Shown: in pieces, positions 8,499 through 16,774 of the stretch
Layout of the letters: the number at the start of each line of letters is the position of its first letter
Position numbering within the stretch: position 1 is the stretch's first letter
Source of the DNA: Lachnospiraceae bacterium JLR.KK008
Lineage (GTDB): Bacteria; Bacillota; Clostridia; Lachnospirales; Lachnospiraceae
Direction: 5' to 3'
NCBI GenBank assembly: GCA_037015955.1
Contig: CP143548.1
Location: 48,501 to 112,500, forward strand
DNA: 64,000 nucleotides
The notes under the pieces: generated by a model
Told to the model about the DNA's origin: nothing
Database searches by the model: none
Seen by the model: only the letters and a program-made list of their open reading frames with translations
Program-made: the position numbers and the translations under genes

Positions 8499-9210
8499 AA
8501 ATATTTTGGAAATCTCTAATCTGTCTGTCGCCTATGGTGGCATTCAGGCAGTCAAGGATATTAGTTTTGCCGTGCCAAAAGGCAAGATTATCACACTGAT
8601 TGGCGCCAACGGCGCGGGAAAGAGTTCCACACTGCGCGCGATCGTCGGTCTGGAAAAGCCTGCGCAGGGCAGTATACGATTCCAGGGTGAGGAGCTGTCC
8701 GGTCTGTCTACGGATGCGATCGTAGAAAAGGGGATCACGCTTGTACCTGAGGGACGACGAGTGTTTCCCAATCTGACCGTGCAGGAGAATCTGAAGATCG
8801 GGGCCTATATGAGAAAGGACGATCTGACGGCGGATATAGACTGGGTTTGCCAACTGTTTCCTCGTCTGAAAGAGCGTTCCTGGCAGAAGGCGGGGACGTT
8901 ATCGGGTGGTGAACAGCAGATGCTGGCGATCGGCCGGGCGCTGATGAGCAAGCCGTCAGTCATTATGATGGACGAACCGTCTCTGGGCCTGGCACCGATC
9001 ATTGTCCAGGGTGTGTTCGATATTATCAGTGAAATTAACAAACAGGGGGTGACGATCCTCCTCGTTGAGCAGAACGCCAATATGGCACTGAAGGCGGCGG
9101 ATCTTGCCTATGTGATGGAGACGGGTACGATTACGATGGAAGGCAGCGGCGCGGAGCTGCTTGAAAATGATCAGATCAAAGCGGCATATCTGGGCAAAAA
9201 GAAAAATTAA
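8485..9210 (+). CDS. livF: Branched-chain amino acid ABC transporter ATPase LivF
   Basis: The ATG at 8485 has GGGGGTG seven bases upstream, inside the end of livG; an in-frame ATG at 8461 lacks such a site. The 241-residue protein has Walker A GANGAGKSS near residue 40, ABC signature LSGGEQQM near 139, Walker B VIMMDEPSLGLAP near 159 and the H-loop LLVEQNANMAL. These are all LivF-type features. It is the last gene of the liv operon; only a weak dyad (GCGCTG/CAGCGC with a long loop) follows it, so the transcript end is not obvious. Confidence 0.93.
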   Translation: MTNHENILEISNLSVAYGGIQAVKDISFAVPKGKIITLIGANGAGKSSTLRAIVGLEKPAQGSIRFQGEELSGLSTDAIVEKGITLVPEGRRVFPNLTVQENLKIGAYMRKDDLTADIDWVCQLFPRLKERSWQKAGTLSGGEQQMLAIGRALMSKPSVIMMDEPSLGLAPIIVQGVFDIISEINKQGVTILLVEQNANMALKAADLAYVMETGTITMEGSGAELLENDQIKAAYLGKKKN

Positions 9211-9338
9211 ATTAAGAATTGATAAAAGGTTTCTGCGCTGGTCAAATTATAAAGTATAAAAGTGCGGAAATGTCAGCGCTTGAATTTAACAAGAAATTTA
9301 ATTGAGAATTAATATTTATACTAAGGGGATAACATATC

Positions 9339-9794
9339 TTGAGTATCATAAAAGCGTGCATTGCAGCCCTGATCATTTTTCTCATAGCATTTTGTCTGTT
9401 CCGCTATCTGGCAGCTTTAAAGAGAAACAGACTACTTCCGATGGACGACATGGAGGGCCGGGATTTTGAATTTTATTGCGCCAGACTGCTGCGGGCAAAC
9501 GGTTTTCTGGAAGTGGAGGTGACAAAGGGCAGCGGTGACTATGGGATCGACATCCTCGCGGAGAAAGACGGCGTGACCTATGCGATCCAGTGTAAGCGAT
9601 ATACGGCTCCGGTCGGGGTGAAAGCCGTACAGGAGGCTTATGCGGGCAGAGACTTTTATGACAGGATGGTGGGCGCGGTATTGACAAACCAATATTTTAC
9701 AGCCTCTGCGGTGGAAGCGGCGCAAAAACTGAAAATTCTTCTCTGGGACAGAGGGTATCTGGAGGAAATGATGGAGGAAGAAGAGGCGATGTAA
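9339..9794 (+). CDS. Membrane-anchored Mrr-like restriction endonuclease domain protein
   Basis: A TTG start at 9339 with AGGGG ten bases before it gives 151 residues. One N-terminal transmembrane helix (about residues 4-25) is followed by a Mrr_cat-type nuclease domain: GRDFEFYCARLLRANGF, then GSGDYGIDILAEKDGVTYAIQCKRY, which supplies the D...(D/E)xK-type active site (Asp in GDYGID, Gln-x-Lys in IQCKRY). Related proteins cleave modified DNA, but short membrane-anchored versions are common in Firmicutes chromosomes and their role is not known. There is no methylase or specificity gene nearby. It stands alone between the liv operon and a MarR gene. Confidence 0.8.
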   Translation: MSIIKACIAALIIFLIAFCLFRYLAALKRNRLLPMDDMEGRDFEFYCARLLRANGFLEVEVTKGSGDYGIDILAEKDGVTYAIQCKRYTAPVGVKAVQEAYAGRDFYDRMVGAVLTNQYFTASAVEAAQKLKILLWDRGYLEEMMEEEEAM

Positions 9795-9818
9795 GAGACG
9801 GAATTCGCAAGAGTCTGT

Positions 9819-9847
9819 TTGCGCTGCCGGAAAAACTGTGATATACT
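9819..9847 (+). promoter_or_regulatory. Promoter of the MarR-family gene
   Basis: TTGCGC (9819-9824), 17-base spacer, extended -10 TGA-TATACT (TATACT 9842-9847). The -10 hexamer forms the left edge of the palindrome described in the next entry. Confidence 0.75.
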
Positions 9848-9864
9848 TTGAATATCAAAGTATA
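9842..9864. promoter_or_regulatory. FabT-like palindromic operator
   Basis: Perfect 9-base arms TATACTTTG and CAAAGTATA around AATAT. The core TTTGAATATCAAA resembles the TTTGA-N-TA-TCAAA core reported for FabT-type MarR regulators of fatty acid synthesis. It covers the -10 element and start region of the marR gene, so autorepression is likely. Confidence 0.7.
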
Positions 9865-9883
9865 GAGAGGGTACGGGCAGCAA

Positions 9884-10324
9884 GTGGATATTAACACAGC
9901 TTTGAATGAAGTGTTTGTCAAAGTTTTTAAGAATATAATGGCGCTGGAAGAACAGGCGATCCGTTCGGAAGCATATCAAAATGCCACGGCAAACGATATG
10001 CATGTGATGGAAGCGATCGGCAATGGGAAGCCGAAGAATATGACTTCCGTAGCCCGTTCGCTTTCGGTTACGACCGGCACATTGACGATCTCTGTCAACA
10101 GTCTTGTGAAAAAGGGCTTCGTGGAGAGAGTGCGGAGCGAGGAAGACAGGCGGGTAGTGCTGATCTCCCTGACAGAGAAAGGCAAGGCGCTTTACAGGAG
10201 GCATCAGAAGTTTCATGAAGAGCTGGTAGAGCGAATTGTCAACCGCCTGAATGATCAGGAAAAAGTATTATTGGAAAAAGTATTGTCGAATTTAAATCTT
10301 TATTTTAAAGAAATACAAAAATAG
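9884..10324 (+). CDS. MarR-family transcriptional regulator, FabT-like
   Basis: A 146-residue winged-helix protein. The DNA-binding part spans about residues 33-100: DMHVMEAIG, MTSVARSLSVTTGTLTISVNSLVKKGFVERVRSEEDRRVVLISLTEKG. The start is a GTG; the nearest purine-rich site GAGAGG is 13 bases upstream, which is long. The operator-like palindrome in its promoter has a FabT-type core, so it may control fatty acid synthesis genes, but none are in this window, whereas FabT genes usually head the fab cluster. It could equally control only itself and an unlinked target. A terminator separates it from the minus-strand DUF885 gene. Confidence 0.82.
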   Translation: MDINTALNEVFVKVFKNIMALEEQAIRSEAYQNATANDMHVMEAIGNGKPKNMTSVARSLSVTTGTLTISVNSLVKKGFVERVRSEEDRRVVLISLTEKGKALYRRHQKFHEELVERIVNRLNDQEKVLLEKVLSNLNLYFKEIQK

Positions 10325-10365
10325 CACGGAGCTGCCTGTGAGATGGCAGATTCGTGCTATTTTTA
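10320..10365. terminator. Terminator between marR and the convergent DUF885 gene
   Basis: Outer stem AAATAGCACG/CGTGCTATTTTT encloses a second stem CTGCC/GGCAG. With A-run and T-run on either side it can serve both converging genes. Confidence 0.85.
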
Positions 10366-10391
10366 ATGCACAAAGGCGCACAAGTTTTAAT

Positions 10392-12203
10392 TTAGGAGGC
10401 TGCCCTTTCTATCTGCTGTTCCAGAATGCGGAAAGGACAGGGGCCCGTTTCGAGTATCAGTTGATGAAAGCGTAAGTCGCTGTAGTCATCCTGCCAAAGT
10501 GTCTGTGCCTGCTCTTTTAACAGGCGAAATTCAAGATAACCGACATAATATTTCGGATAATTAACAGGTTCTTCCACGATTGCTTCATAAATCTCTTCTG
10601 TGACGTCCGGGTCGGTAATACCAAACCCGGCGAGGCAGGCGCGCACCTGCTGTAAGTCGGCGCCGTCATAGTGAACGGCGATGTCAAGCAGTGTGTACAG
10701 GCAGAGCTGGATACTGCGGTTGAGACGCAGCAGCTCCGTATATTGCAGTACTTCATCGGAAGCGCCGTTTTCTTTCAAAAGTTCCCTCGCGTAATCATAG
10801 GAAAGCATTTCCACATAGAGTGCCCAACCTTCCGAATAGCTGCCATAGTGAAAGAGACTCCTCGCAGGATCACAGCCGTCTTTTTGCTGGCAGAGCTGAT
10901 GATAGACAGTCTGATAGAGATGGCCGGGATAGCCTTCGTGGGCGAGGGTGGTATATAGTTCCAGCCCGGAGGGATTGTCTTTTTGATTGATATATATGGA
11001 ATTTTCGCTGATGTCGTCGATGGGCGGCGTCAGATAAAATGCCGGACTGCAATAGTCCTGCAGGTTTTCATCCACCTGTTTTACCGTATAAGAAGGCAGT
11101 ACATCCGTCTCGGGGAAGGAGGGGAAAGCAGACTGCATCCGTTCCTGCAGGTCTGCGAGATACGCTTCCGGATCTGCAGAAGGAAAAAATTCTTCCCGGG
11201 AAAGAGATAAAATTCCCGGCGACTGGCTGATGATCCGGGATAATTGCTGCGAATCCTCCTGCAGCCGCGCAGTGAGCATCTTTTTGACTTCGTCCAAAGA
11301 GCGGTCGCAGCCGGTCGTCTGCCGGAATAGCAGAGTATAGTATGCCCGGCCATCCGGCAGATGGGATAGTCCCTGCTCAGGGACGCCTGTGCCTTTGAGC
11401 AGAAGCAGTTCATCTCCGAGCGCTTCATAGGCCGGCATAACGGCATCGATCAACAATGTTTTATTGCGCTCGCGGTAAGAGGAGGCTTCTGCTTCCGTGA
11501 GCAGGTTTTGCTCCATGAGCGTCTGTAGCCGCCGGTCAAACGTCGTGACCATAAAATGAGTGCCGTTTCGCAGCTTTTCCTGTTCCATGATCTGATAACA
11601 TTGATCGATTACTTTGTCAGCGCAGACATCGGACATAAAAAGGCCCATTTGTGATTTTTCTTTTTCGTAGTCTGCAATGCTGTCAAAATAATCGGGAATT
11701 AATGACAGTAGTGTCAGATAGTTTTCCACGTCCTGTCTGGAACGGAATGTATATTCAGCGAGAAGGATTGGCAGATTCGATTGCAGGCCGGAGGAAGGTG
11801 AGAGCGGTTCTTCATAGTAAAAGTAATCTGCGGCGTGCTGGCGGAGTGTGAGCCACTCCTTCAGCAGAGTATATAAAAGCCGGTCTTCCTTACTGATAAA
11901 AATGGGCGGAATCCGTTCCAGCTCCTGTAATATCTCTGTGATCTGTTCTTTCGAGTCTGCATAGGCGGCCCGGGAATACAGAGGCAGTACAGCGGTCTGA
12001 TCAGAAATGCCGTATTTCTGTGGCTCGGCGAGTATGTAATGCATACTTAAAGTGTCCGCGGACATCTCCTCCGTGAAGAGCTGCGTCAGCAGTTTATGAA
12101 ACCGCCGGGCGGGAGAGAGCAGATACAGAAAAGAGGCGAGGACAACCAGTATAACGAGAAAAACGATAACCGTTTTTCGGCGGAATTTGGATACATATTT
12201 CAT
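10392..12203 (-). CDS. DUF885 family protein, membrane-anchored, metallopeptidase-like
   Basis: A 603-residue protein with one N-terminal signal anchor (about residues 10-30) and a large extracytoplasmic domain. The family hallmark HEGYPGH is present at about residues 420-428 within THAHEGYPGHLYQ-like context (TTLAHEGYPGHLYQ), and GSYSEGWALYVEML follows; these are the presumed zinc-binding and catalytic segments of DUF885 proteins, which resemble M3/M32-type metallopeptidases. Substrate is unknown; a role in trimming extracellular peptides is inference. GGAAGG precedes the ATG. It is divergent from the yesN-type gene, with 122 bases between them. Confidence 0.85.
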   Translation of the reverse strand: MKYVSKFRRKTVIVFLVILVVLASFLYLLSPARRFHKLLTQLFTEEMSADTLSMHYILAEPQKYGISDQTAVLPLYSRAAYADSKEQITEILQELERIPPIFISKEDRLLYTLLKEWLTLRQHAADYFYYEEPLSPSSGLQSNLPILLAEYTFRSRQDVENYLTLLSLIPDYFDSIADYEKEKSQMGLFMSDVCADKVIDQCYQIMEQEKLRNGTHFMVTTFDRRLQTLMEQNLLTEAEASSYRERNKTLLIDAVMPAYEALGDELLLLKGTGVPEQGLSHLPDGRAYYTLLFRQTTGCDRSLDEVKKMLTARLQEDSQQLSRIISQSPGILSLSREEFFPSADPEAYLADLQERMQSAFPSFPETDVLPSYTVKQVDENLQDYCSPAFYLTPPIDDISENSIYINQKDNPSGLELYTTLAHEGYPGHLYQTVYHQLCQQKDGCDPARSLFHYGSYSEGWALYVEMLSYDYARELLKENGASDEVLQYTELLRLNRSIQLCLYTLLDIAVHYDGADLQQVRACLAGFGITDPDVTEEIYEAIVEEPVNYPKYYVGYLEFRLLKEQAQTLWQDDYSDLRFHQLILETGPCPFRILEQQIERAAS

Positions 12204-12325
12204 GGGATACCTTCCAGTACCTTCTTATGACGATTAATTATATGTATGAGAATCGGGTTACGGATAGAATTTGTCTTTTCGATGTAGTAAAATGAGAAAG
12301 TAGCAGATCAATGCGGGAGGCGTTT

Positions 12326-13954
12326 ATGTTAAAAGTATTTTTAGTGGAAGATGAGTTTGTCGTGCGTGAAGGGATTAAGAATAATGTGGACTGGACTGCG
12401 CACGGCTATGAGTTTTGCGGAGAGGCGAGCGACGGCGAACTGGCTTTTCCGATGATACAAAAATGCAGGCCTGACATTGTGATCACAGATATTAGAATGC
12501 CCTTTATGGATGGTCTTACGTTGAGTAAACTGATCAAGAAAGAGCTGCCGTGGACGGAGATCATCATTCTCACGGGATACGAAGAATTTGAATATGCCAA
12601 AGAAGGGATTAAAATCGGGGTAGCCCGGTATCTTTCCAAACCGATCAGCGGTGCTGAACTGATACGGGAAATGGATGCGCTTGCGGTTAAAATAGAAGAA
12701 AAGCAAAAGGAACGCAGTATTCACGAAAAATATGTGCAGGAGATGGAGGAAAACTTCCGCACCGAGAGAAAGACACTTTTTCAATCTCTTGTGACCGGGG
12801 ATAAATCAGCGGCAGAGCTGCTGGAGATGGCGGATAAGCTGGGAACTGACCTCTCGGCGCTCTGGTATAATATCGTTCTCATTAAAGTACAGTCCAGAGA
12901 GCATGGATACAATGAATACTCCAACAGCCTGGTAGAGATTGAGCAGGCAATGAAAAGTCTTGACAATGAAGAACATCTGCTGATCTTTGACAGAAATCTG
13001 GAGGGAAATGCGCTTCTCTTTAAGGCAGATTCCCGGGAAGAGCTCTTGGAGTTTCAGGAGCATTATCTACATAAAATAAAACAGATACTGGCCCGGTATA
13101 AAGGAGTCCGCTATTTTGGCGGCATTGGGGCGCCCGTTGACAGACTGCGGGAGCTGCCCGTTTCTTTCGAGAAGGCAAGCCATGCGTTCGCGCACCGTTA
13201 TCTGGTCAGTGACAGTCTCATATTGAGCAGCGCCGGTGGCAGCCAGGTCGCTTATCGGGAGAAGGAAGCATTTAACATGAGTACTGTCGATCTCAAGCAG
13301 CTTGACAGAGGCAAGATCAGGGAATTTCTCAAGCTCGGGGAAAAGGAGGAGACTATCTATTTTATTGAAGAATTTTTCAACGATCTGGGCGCCAATGCCA
13401 TGAGATCGACGATGTTCCGGCAGTATATTACAATGGATGCCTACTTCTGCGTCTGCGAATTTCTGGAAGAGCTGCAGATCGAGCGCAAGAGCATAGAACC
13501 GCCGGACGCTGTCGCGGGCGTTTTGCAGGACCGGGAAAGCGCGATGCAGTATATTGTCAAGATTATGAAAAAAGCGCTGGAACTGCGGGAAAGTACGGCA
13601 AGTGGACATAACAGAGATATTGTAGGGGAAGTGATCGATTACATTGAGAAACATTATGCGGACGAAGAGCTGTCGCTGAACCAGCTGTCTTCGCATGTAA
13701 ATTTTTCTCCCAATTATCTGAGCATGATCTTCAGTCAGCAGACAGGTAAGCCGTTTATCAAATACCTGACTGACTTTCGCATGAGTAAGGCAAAAGAGCT
13801 GCTCCGCTGCACCGGAAAGAGAAGCAGCGAGATCAGCGTGGAAGTCGGATACCGGGATTCACATTATTTCTCTTATCTGTTTAAGAAAACGCAGGGCATG
13901 ACACCGACGCAGTATCGGGGCAGGAACAATTCCGAGGGAGGAGCCGGGGCATGA
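12326..13954 (+). CDS. Response regulator, AraC-type output (YesN-like)
   Basis: The start chosen is ATG 12326, five bases after GGGAGG; an in-frame ATG at 12311 overlaps that site. Receiver domain residues 1-120 has phospho-acceptor Asp55 in VITDIRMPFMDG and Lys in SKPISG. A long middle region follows, and a C-terminal AraC double helix-turn-helix occupies about residues 440-540 (YADEELSLNQLSSHVNFSPN, SSEISVEVGYRDSHYFSYLFKK). It overlaps the yesM-type kinase gene by 4 bases (ATGA), so the two form a pair. The likely target is the ABC sugar transporter directly downstream, as is usual for YesMN pairs. Confidence 0.92.
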   Translation: MLKVFLVEDEFVVREGIKNNVDWTAHGYEFCGEASDGELAFPMIQKCRPDIVITDIRMPFMDGLTLSKLIKKELPWTEIIILTGYEEFEYAKEGIKIGVARYLSKPISGAELIREMDALAVKIEEKQKERSIHEKYVQEMEENFRTERKTLFQSLVTGDKSAAELLEMADKLGTDLSALWYNIVLIKVQSREHGYNEYSNSLVEIEQAMKSLDNEEHLLIFDRNLEGNALLFKADSREELLEFQEHYLHKIKQILARYKGVRYFGGIGAPVDRLRELPVSFEKASHAFAHRYLVSDSLILSSAGGSQVAYREKEAFNMSTVDLKQLDRGKIREFLKLGEKEETIYFIEEFFNDLGANAMRSTMFRQYITMDAYFCVCEFLEELQIERKSIEPPDAVAGVLQDRESAMQYIVKIMKKALELRESTASGHNRDIVGEVIDYIEKHYADEELSLNQLSSHVNFSPNYLSMIFSQQTGKPFIKYLTDFRMSKAKELLRCTGKRSSEISVEVGYRDSHYFSYLFKKTQGMTPTQYRGRNNSEGGAGA

Positions 13955-15405
13955 GAGAGCGGATGAAGCGGCTGTATGACGATTCCACACTTGCCACCAA
14001 GATCAGATATTCTTATCTGATGCTGCTGGTTCCGATTGTGCTGTTTCTGATCTTCTGTTTTTATAATCTGTGGTCGAGCAACCGCAAATATGAAGATATG
14101 ATCAACTCCACGGTAATGGCCAGCGAGTTCAGCCAGGAGTTTAAGAAGGATTTTGATTATGAAGCCTATCTGCTGATTGTGGAAAATAAGTCGATAGCGG
14201 AATCTAAACTGGGGGATATGCTGAGCGAGGCGAGACGAGTAGTGACAGGACTGGAAGAACTGACGGATCCCAGAGAAAAAAATGCGCGCCTGAACAGTAT
14301 GAAAAAATACCTGGAAAATCTCGAGACATACGTTGACCGCATTGAACAGAATCTGCTGGAAGGGAACCGTTACGAAGATAATATCGAGATCTGGGAAAAT
14401 GACATTCAGATTGTGACAACGCTCATGCAGGAGACGATCTCGCAATATATTTATTATGAAGTCCGGGGAATCCAGGAATCGCGGATCGAATATCAGAATT
14501 TTTTTATGGATATGATCCGTTCTTCAGTCATTGCCTTTACCGGGATCGCGCTTTTGCTCCTCTTCCTCTCTTACAGCATACCGCTCAGCATCACGAGGCC
14601 GATCAAGGAGATCGGCAGGGTGACGGATCAGGTGGCGAAAGGAGACCTCACGGTCCGCTCGAATGTCAAAAACGGTGCCGAAGTGAGCCGATTGAGTGAT
14701 TCCCTCAATGCGATGATTGATAAGATCAATGAATTGTTGGAACAGGTGAAGGAAGAACAGATCAGACTGCGGAAAGCAGAGTTTGAGAGGTTACAGTCTC
14801 AGATCAACCCGCACTTTCTGTATAATACGCTCGATGCGATCATCTGGCTGGCGGAGGCGGGAGAACAGAAAAAAGTTGTGAGCATGGTGGGAAGCCTCTC
14901 GGAATTCTTCCGTACCTCATTGAACCGTGGCAAGGACATCATATCTATCCGTGAAGAGCTGCAGCATGTGAGGAGCTACCTGGAGATCCAGCAGATGCGC
15001 TATCAGGATATTCTGCGCTATGAGATCAATGTCCCCCGGGAGCTGGAAAAATACCTGATCCCCAAAATCACGATCCAGCCTCTTGTGGAAAATGCGCTGT
15101 ACCACGGAATCAAAAATAAGCGGGGAACCGGAATGATCACCGTGAGCGGCAGAAAAGAAAACGATTATTTTCTCATTCAGATCGGGGATAACGGTATCGG
15201 TATCGACGAGATGAGGCTGGAACAGGTGAGAGAGGGCATTAAAAATAAGGTATTGACGGGAAAAGACATGTATGGACTGTATAATGTGCACGAGAGAATT
15301 CGTCTGAATTTCGGAGAAAAATACGGGATCTCGATCGAGAGTGTCTATGGGGAGAGCACGATTGTGAATATTTGCCTGCCTTATATGGAAGTGGAAAATC
15401 AGTGA
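13951..15405 (+). CDS. Sensor histidine kinase (YesM-like)
   Basis: A 484-residue membrane kinase: helices at about residues 20-42 and 190-213 flank an extracellular four-helix-type sensor region. Then come a HAMP domain (about 215-268), the His_kinase motif QINPHFLYNTLDAIIW with His288, and a HATPase domain (NALYHGIKNKRG, IGDNGIGID, GLYNVHERI). This LytS/YesM class usually senses sugars or peptides, sometimes through a neighbouring binding protein. Its gene overlaps the response regulator gene by 4 bases, and the sugar-binding protein gene begins 170 bases downstream. Confidence 0.93.
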   Translation: MRERMKRLYDDSTLATKIRYSYLMLLVPIVLFLIFCFYNLWSSNRKYEDMINSTVMASEFSQEFKKDFDYEAYLLIVENKSIAESKLGDMLSEARRVVTGLEELTDPREKNARLNSMKKYLENLETYVDRIEQNLLEGNRYEDNIEIWENDIQIVTTLMQETISQYIYYEVRGIQESRIEYQNFFMDMIRSSVIAFTGIALLLLFLSYSIPLSITRPIKEIGRVTDQVAKGDLTVRSNVKNGAEVSRLSDSLNAMIDKINELLEQVKEEQIRLRKAEFERLQSQINPHFLYNTLDAIIWLAEAGEQKKVVSMVGSLSEFFRTSLNRGKDIISIREELQHVRSYLEIQQMRYQDILRYEINVPRELEKYLIPKITIQPLVENALYHGIKNKRGTGMITVSGRKENDYFLIQIGDNGIGIDEMRLEQVREGIKNKVLTGKDMYGLYNVHERIRLNFGEKYGISIESVYGESTIVNICLPYMEVENQ

Positions 15406-15418
15406 ACATAAAAAAACA

Positions 15419-15475
15419 AACTTTTATCATAAAAATTTGAACTTTTCCCTGCTCACAATAAAAAAATGAACTTTT
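15419..15475 (+). repeat. Three AACTTTT direct repeats upstream of the sugar ABC operon
   Basis: Direct copies of AACTTTT at 15419-15425, 15440-15446 and 15469-15475, each behind an A-rich stretch and the last two as TGAACTTTT. The first two are 21 bases apart, two helical turns, the spacing AraC-type proteins often use. They probably bind the YesN-like regulator. A weak -10 candidate TAAGAT lies at 15515-15520. Confidence 0.6.
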
Positions 15476-15574
15476 ACAAGAACGATGTGAATGGATTTTC
15501 AGAGAAAACAACGATAAGATGAAAACATCAAAAGAACAGTCTTTTGACAGAATATTTTAAATGGAGGATAAGAT

Positions 15575-16660
15575 ATGAAAAAGAAAGTATTGAGTGCATT
15601 GCTCAGTGTGGCAATGGTGGCAACTCTGCTCGTTGGCTGCGGCAGCAGCGCTCCGGAAGAGACAGCAGCTCCTGCAGAAGAGGCAGAGGCAGCTCCCGCA
15701 GAGGATGCGGCAGAGGAAGCAGCTCCTGCAGAAGAGGCAGCAGGGGAAGAGGAAGCAGCAGAAGCTCCCGCAGCTTCCGGTGAGACAATCAAAGTAGGTA
15801 TTATCAACAATGACCCGAACGAGTCCGGTTATCGTACAGCAAACGACAAAGATATGCAGGAAATGTTCACAAAAGAGAACGGATATGAGGCATCTTTCGC
15901 TTACAGTCTGAAGAATGATGAGCAGATTACAGCAGCTCAGAAGTTTATTCAGGACGGCGTTGACTATCTTCTTCTTTCCGCAGCAGATACGGCAGGCTGG
16001 GATTCCGTACTGCAGGACGCACAGAACGAAGGTATCCGCGTAATCTTATTTGACCGTACGATCGACGCTGATCCGGAACTGTATGAGGCATCCATCGTTT
16101 CCGATATGGCAAAAGAAGGCGAGACAGCGGTTGAATGGTTAAAGAGCCAGGGACTTGACGAATACAATGTTATCCACCTTCAGGGTGTTATGGGTTCCGC
16201 TGCACAAAAGGGACGTACAGGCGCTCTTGATGCAGCAGTGGAAGCTGGCGAGATGAATATCGTGACACAGCAGACCGCAGAGTGGAACGCTGAGAAAGCA
16301 CAGCAGATCGTTCAGTCCGTAATCGATGCAGGCGATTCCTTCAACGTAATTTACGCTGAGAACGATGACATGGCGAAAGGTGCAGTGGCTGCTCTTGACA
16401 AGGCAAACATTTCTCACGGCGTTGGCAAAGACGTAATCGTTATGGGCTTTGACTGCAACAAGTGGGCATTGGAAGAACTGTTAAAGCAGAACTGGAATTA
16501 TGACGGACAGTGCAATCCTTTCCAGGCATCCTATATCGATGAGATCATCAAGACAATCGAGAGCGGCGGAACAATTTCCGAGAAGACGATCATCATGGAT
16601 GAGAAGGGCTTCGACGCTACAACGATCACACAGGAAGATGTAGATAACTACGGAATCTAA
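15575..16660 (+). CDS. Sugar ABC transporter substrate-binding lipoprotein (YtfQ-like)
   Basis: A 361-residue lipoprotein with lipobox LVGC at residues 19-22, followed by a low-complexity Ala/Glu/Pro linker to about residue 68. The binding-protein fold (periplasmic binding type 4) starts at TIKVGIINNDPNESGYR. Segments DYLLLSAADTAGWDSVLQDA, VILFDRTID, LQGVMGSAAQKGR and YAENDDMAKGAVAAL match YtfQ-type pentose/galactofuranose-binding proteins. It feeds the ATPase and two permeases encoded downstream. AAATGGAGG precedes the ATG. An attenuator hairpin after the gene would allow excess binding protein. Confidence 0.9.
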   Translation: MKKKVLSALLSVAMVATLLVGCGSSAPEETAAPAEEAEAAPAEDAAEEAAPAEEAAGEEEAAEAPAASGETIKVGIINNDPNESGYRTANDKDMQEMFTKENGYEASFAYSLKNDEQITAAQKFIQDGVDYLLLSAADTAGWDSVLQDAQNEGIRVILFDRTIDADPELYEASIVSDMAKEGETAVEWLKSQGLDEYNVIHLQGVMGSAAQKGRTGALDAAVEAGEMNIVTQQTAEWNAEKAQQIVQSVIDAGDSFNVIYAENDDMAKGAVAALDKANISHGVGKDVIVMGFDCNKWALEELLKQNWNYDGQCNPFQASYIDEIIKTIESGGTISEKTIIMDEKGFDATTITQEDVDNYGI

Positions 16661-16686
16661 TCCGATGAGATCATTTTAAAAGGTCG

Positions 16687-16739
16687 AAAAGGCGCGGCGC
16701 AGCGTAAAAGAAAATTGGTACGCTTGCACTGCGCTTTTT
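16687..16739 (+). terminator. Attenuator hairpin between binding protein and ATPase genes
   Basis: Long imperfect stem AAAAGGCGCGGCGCAGCGT against ACGCTTGCACTGCGCTTTTT, ending in TTTTTA. Its position within the operon suggests partial termination. Confidence 0.75.
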
Positions 16740-16774
16740 ATCATAACAGGAAATTTGACAAGGGGGAAATGCAG

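Noticed and set aside
15640..15780. CRISPR-like short repeats
   Set aside because: The repeats are in-frame codons of an Ala/Glu/Pro linker, with no spacers or cas genes.
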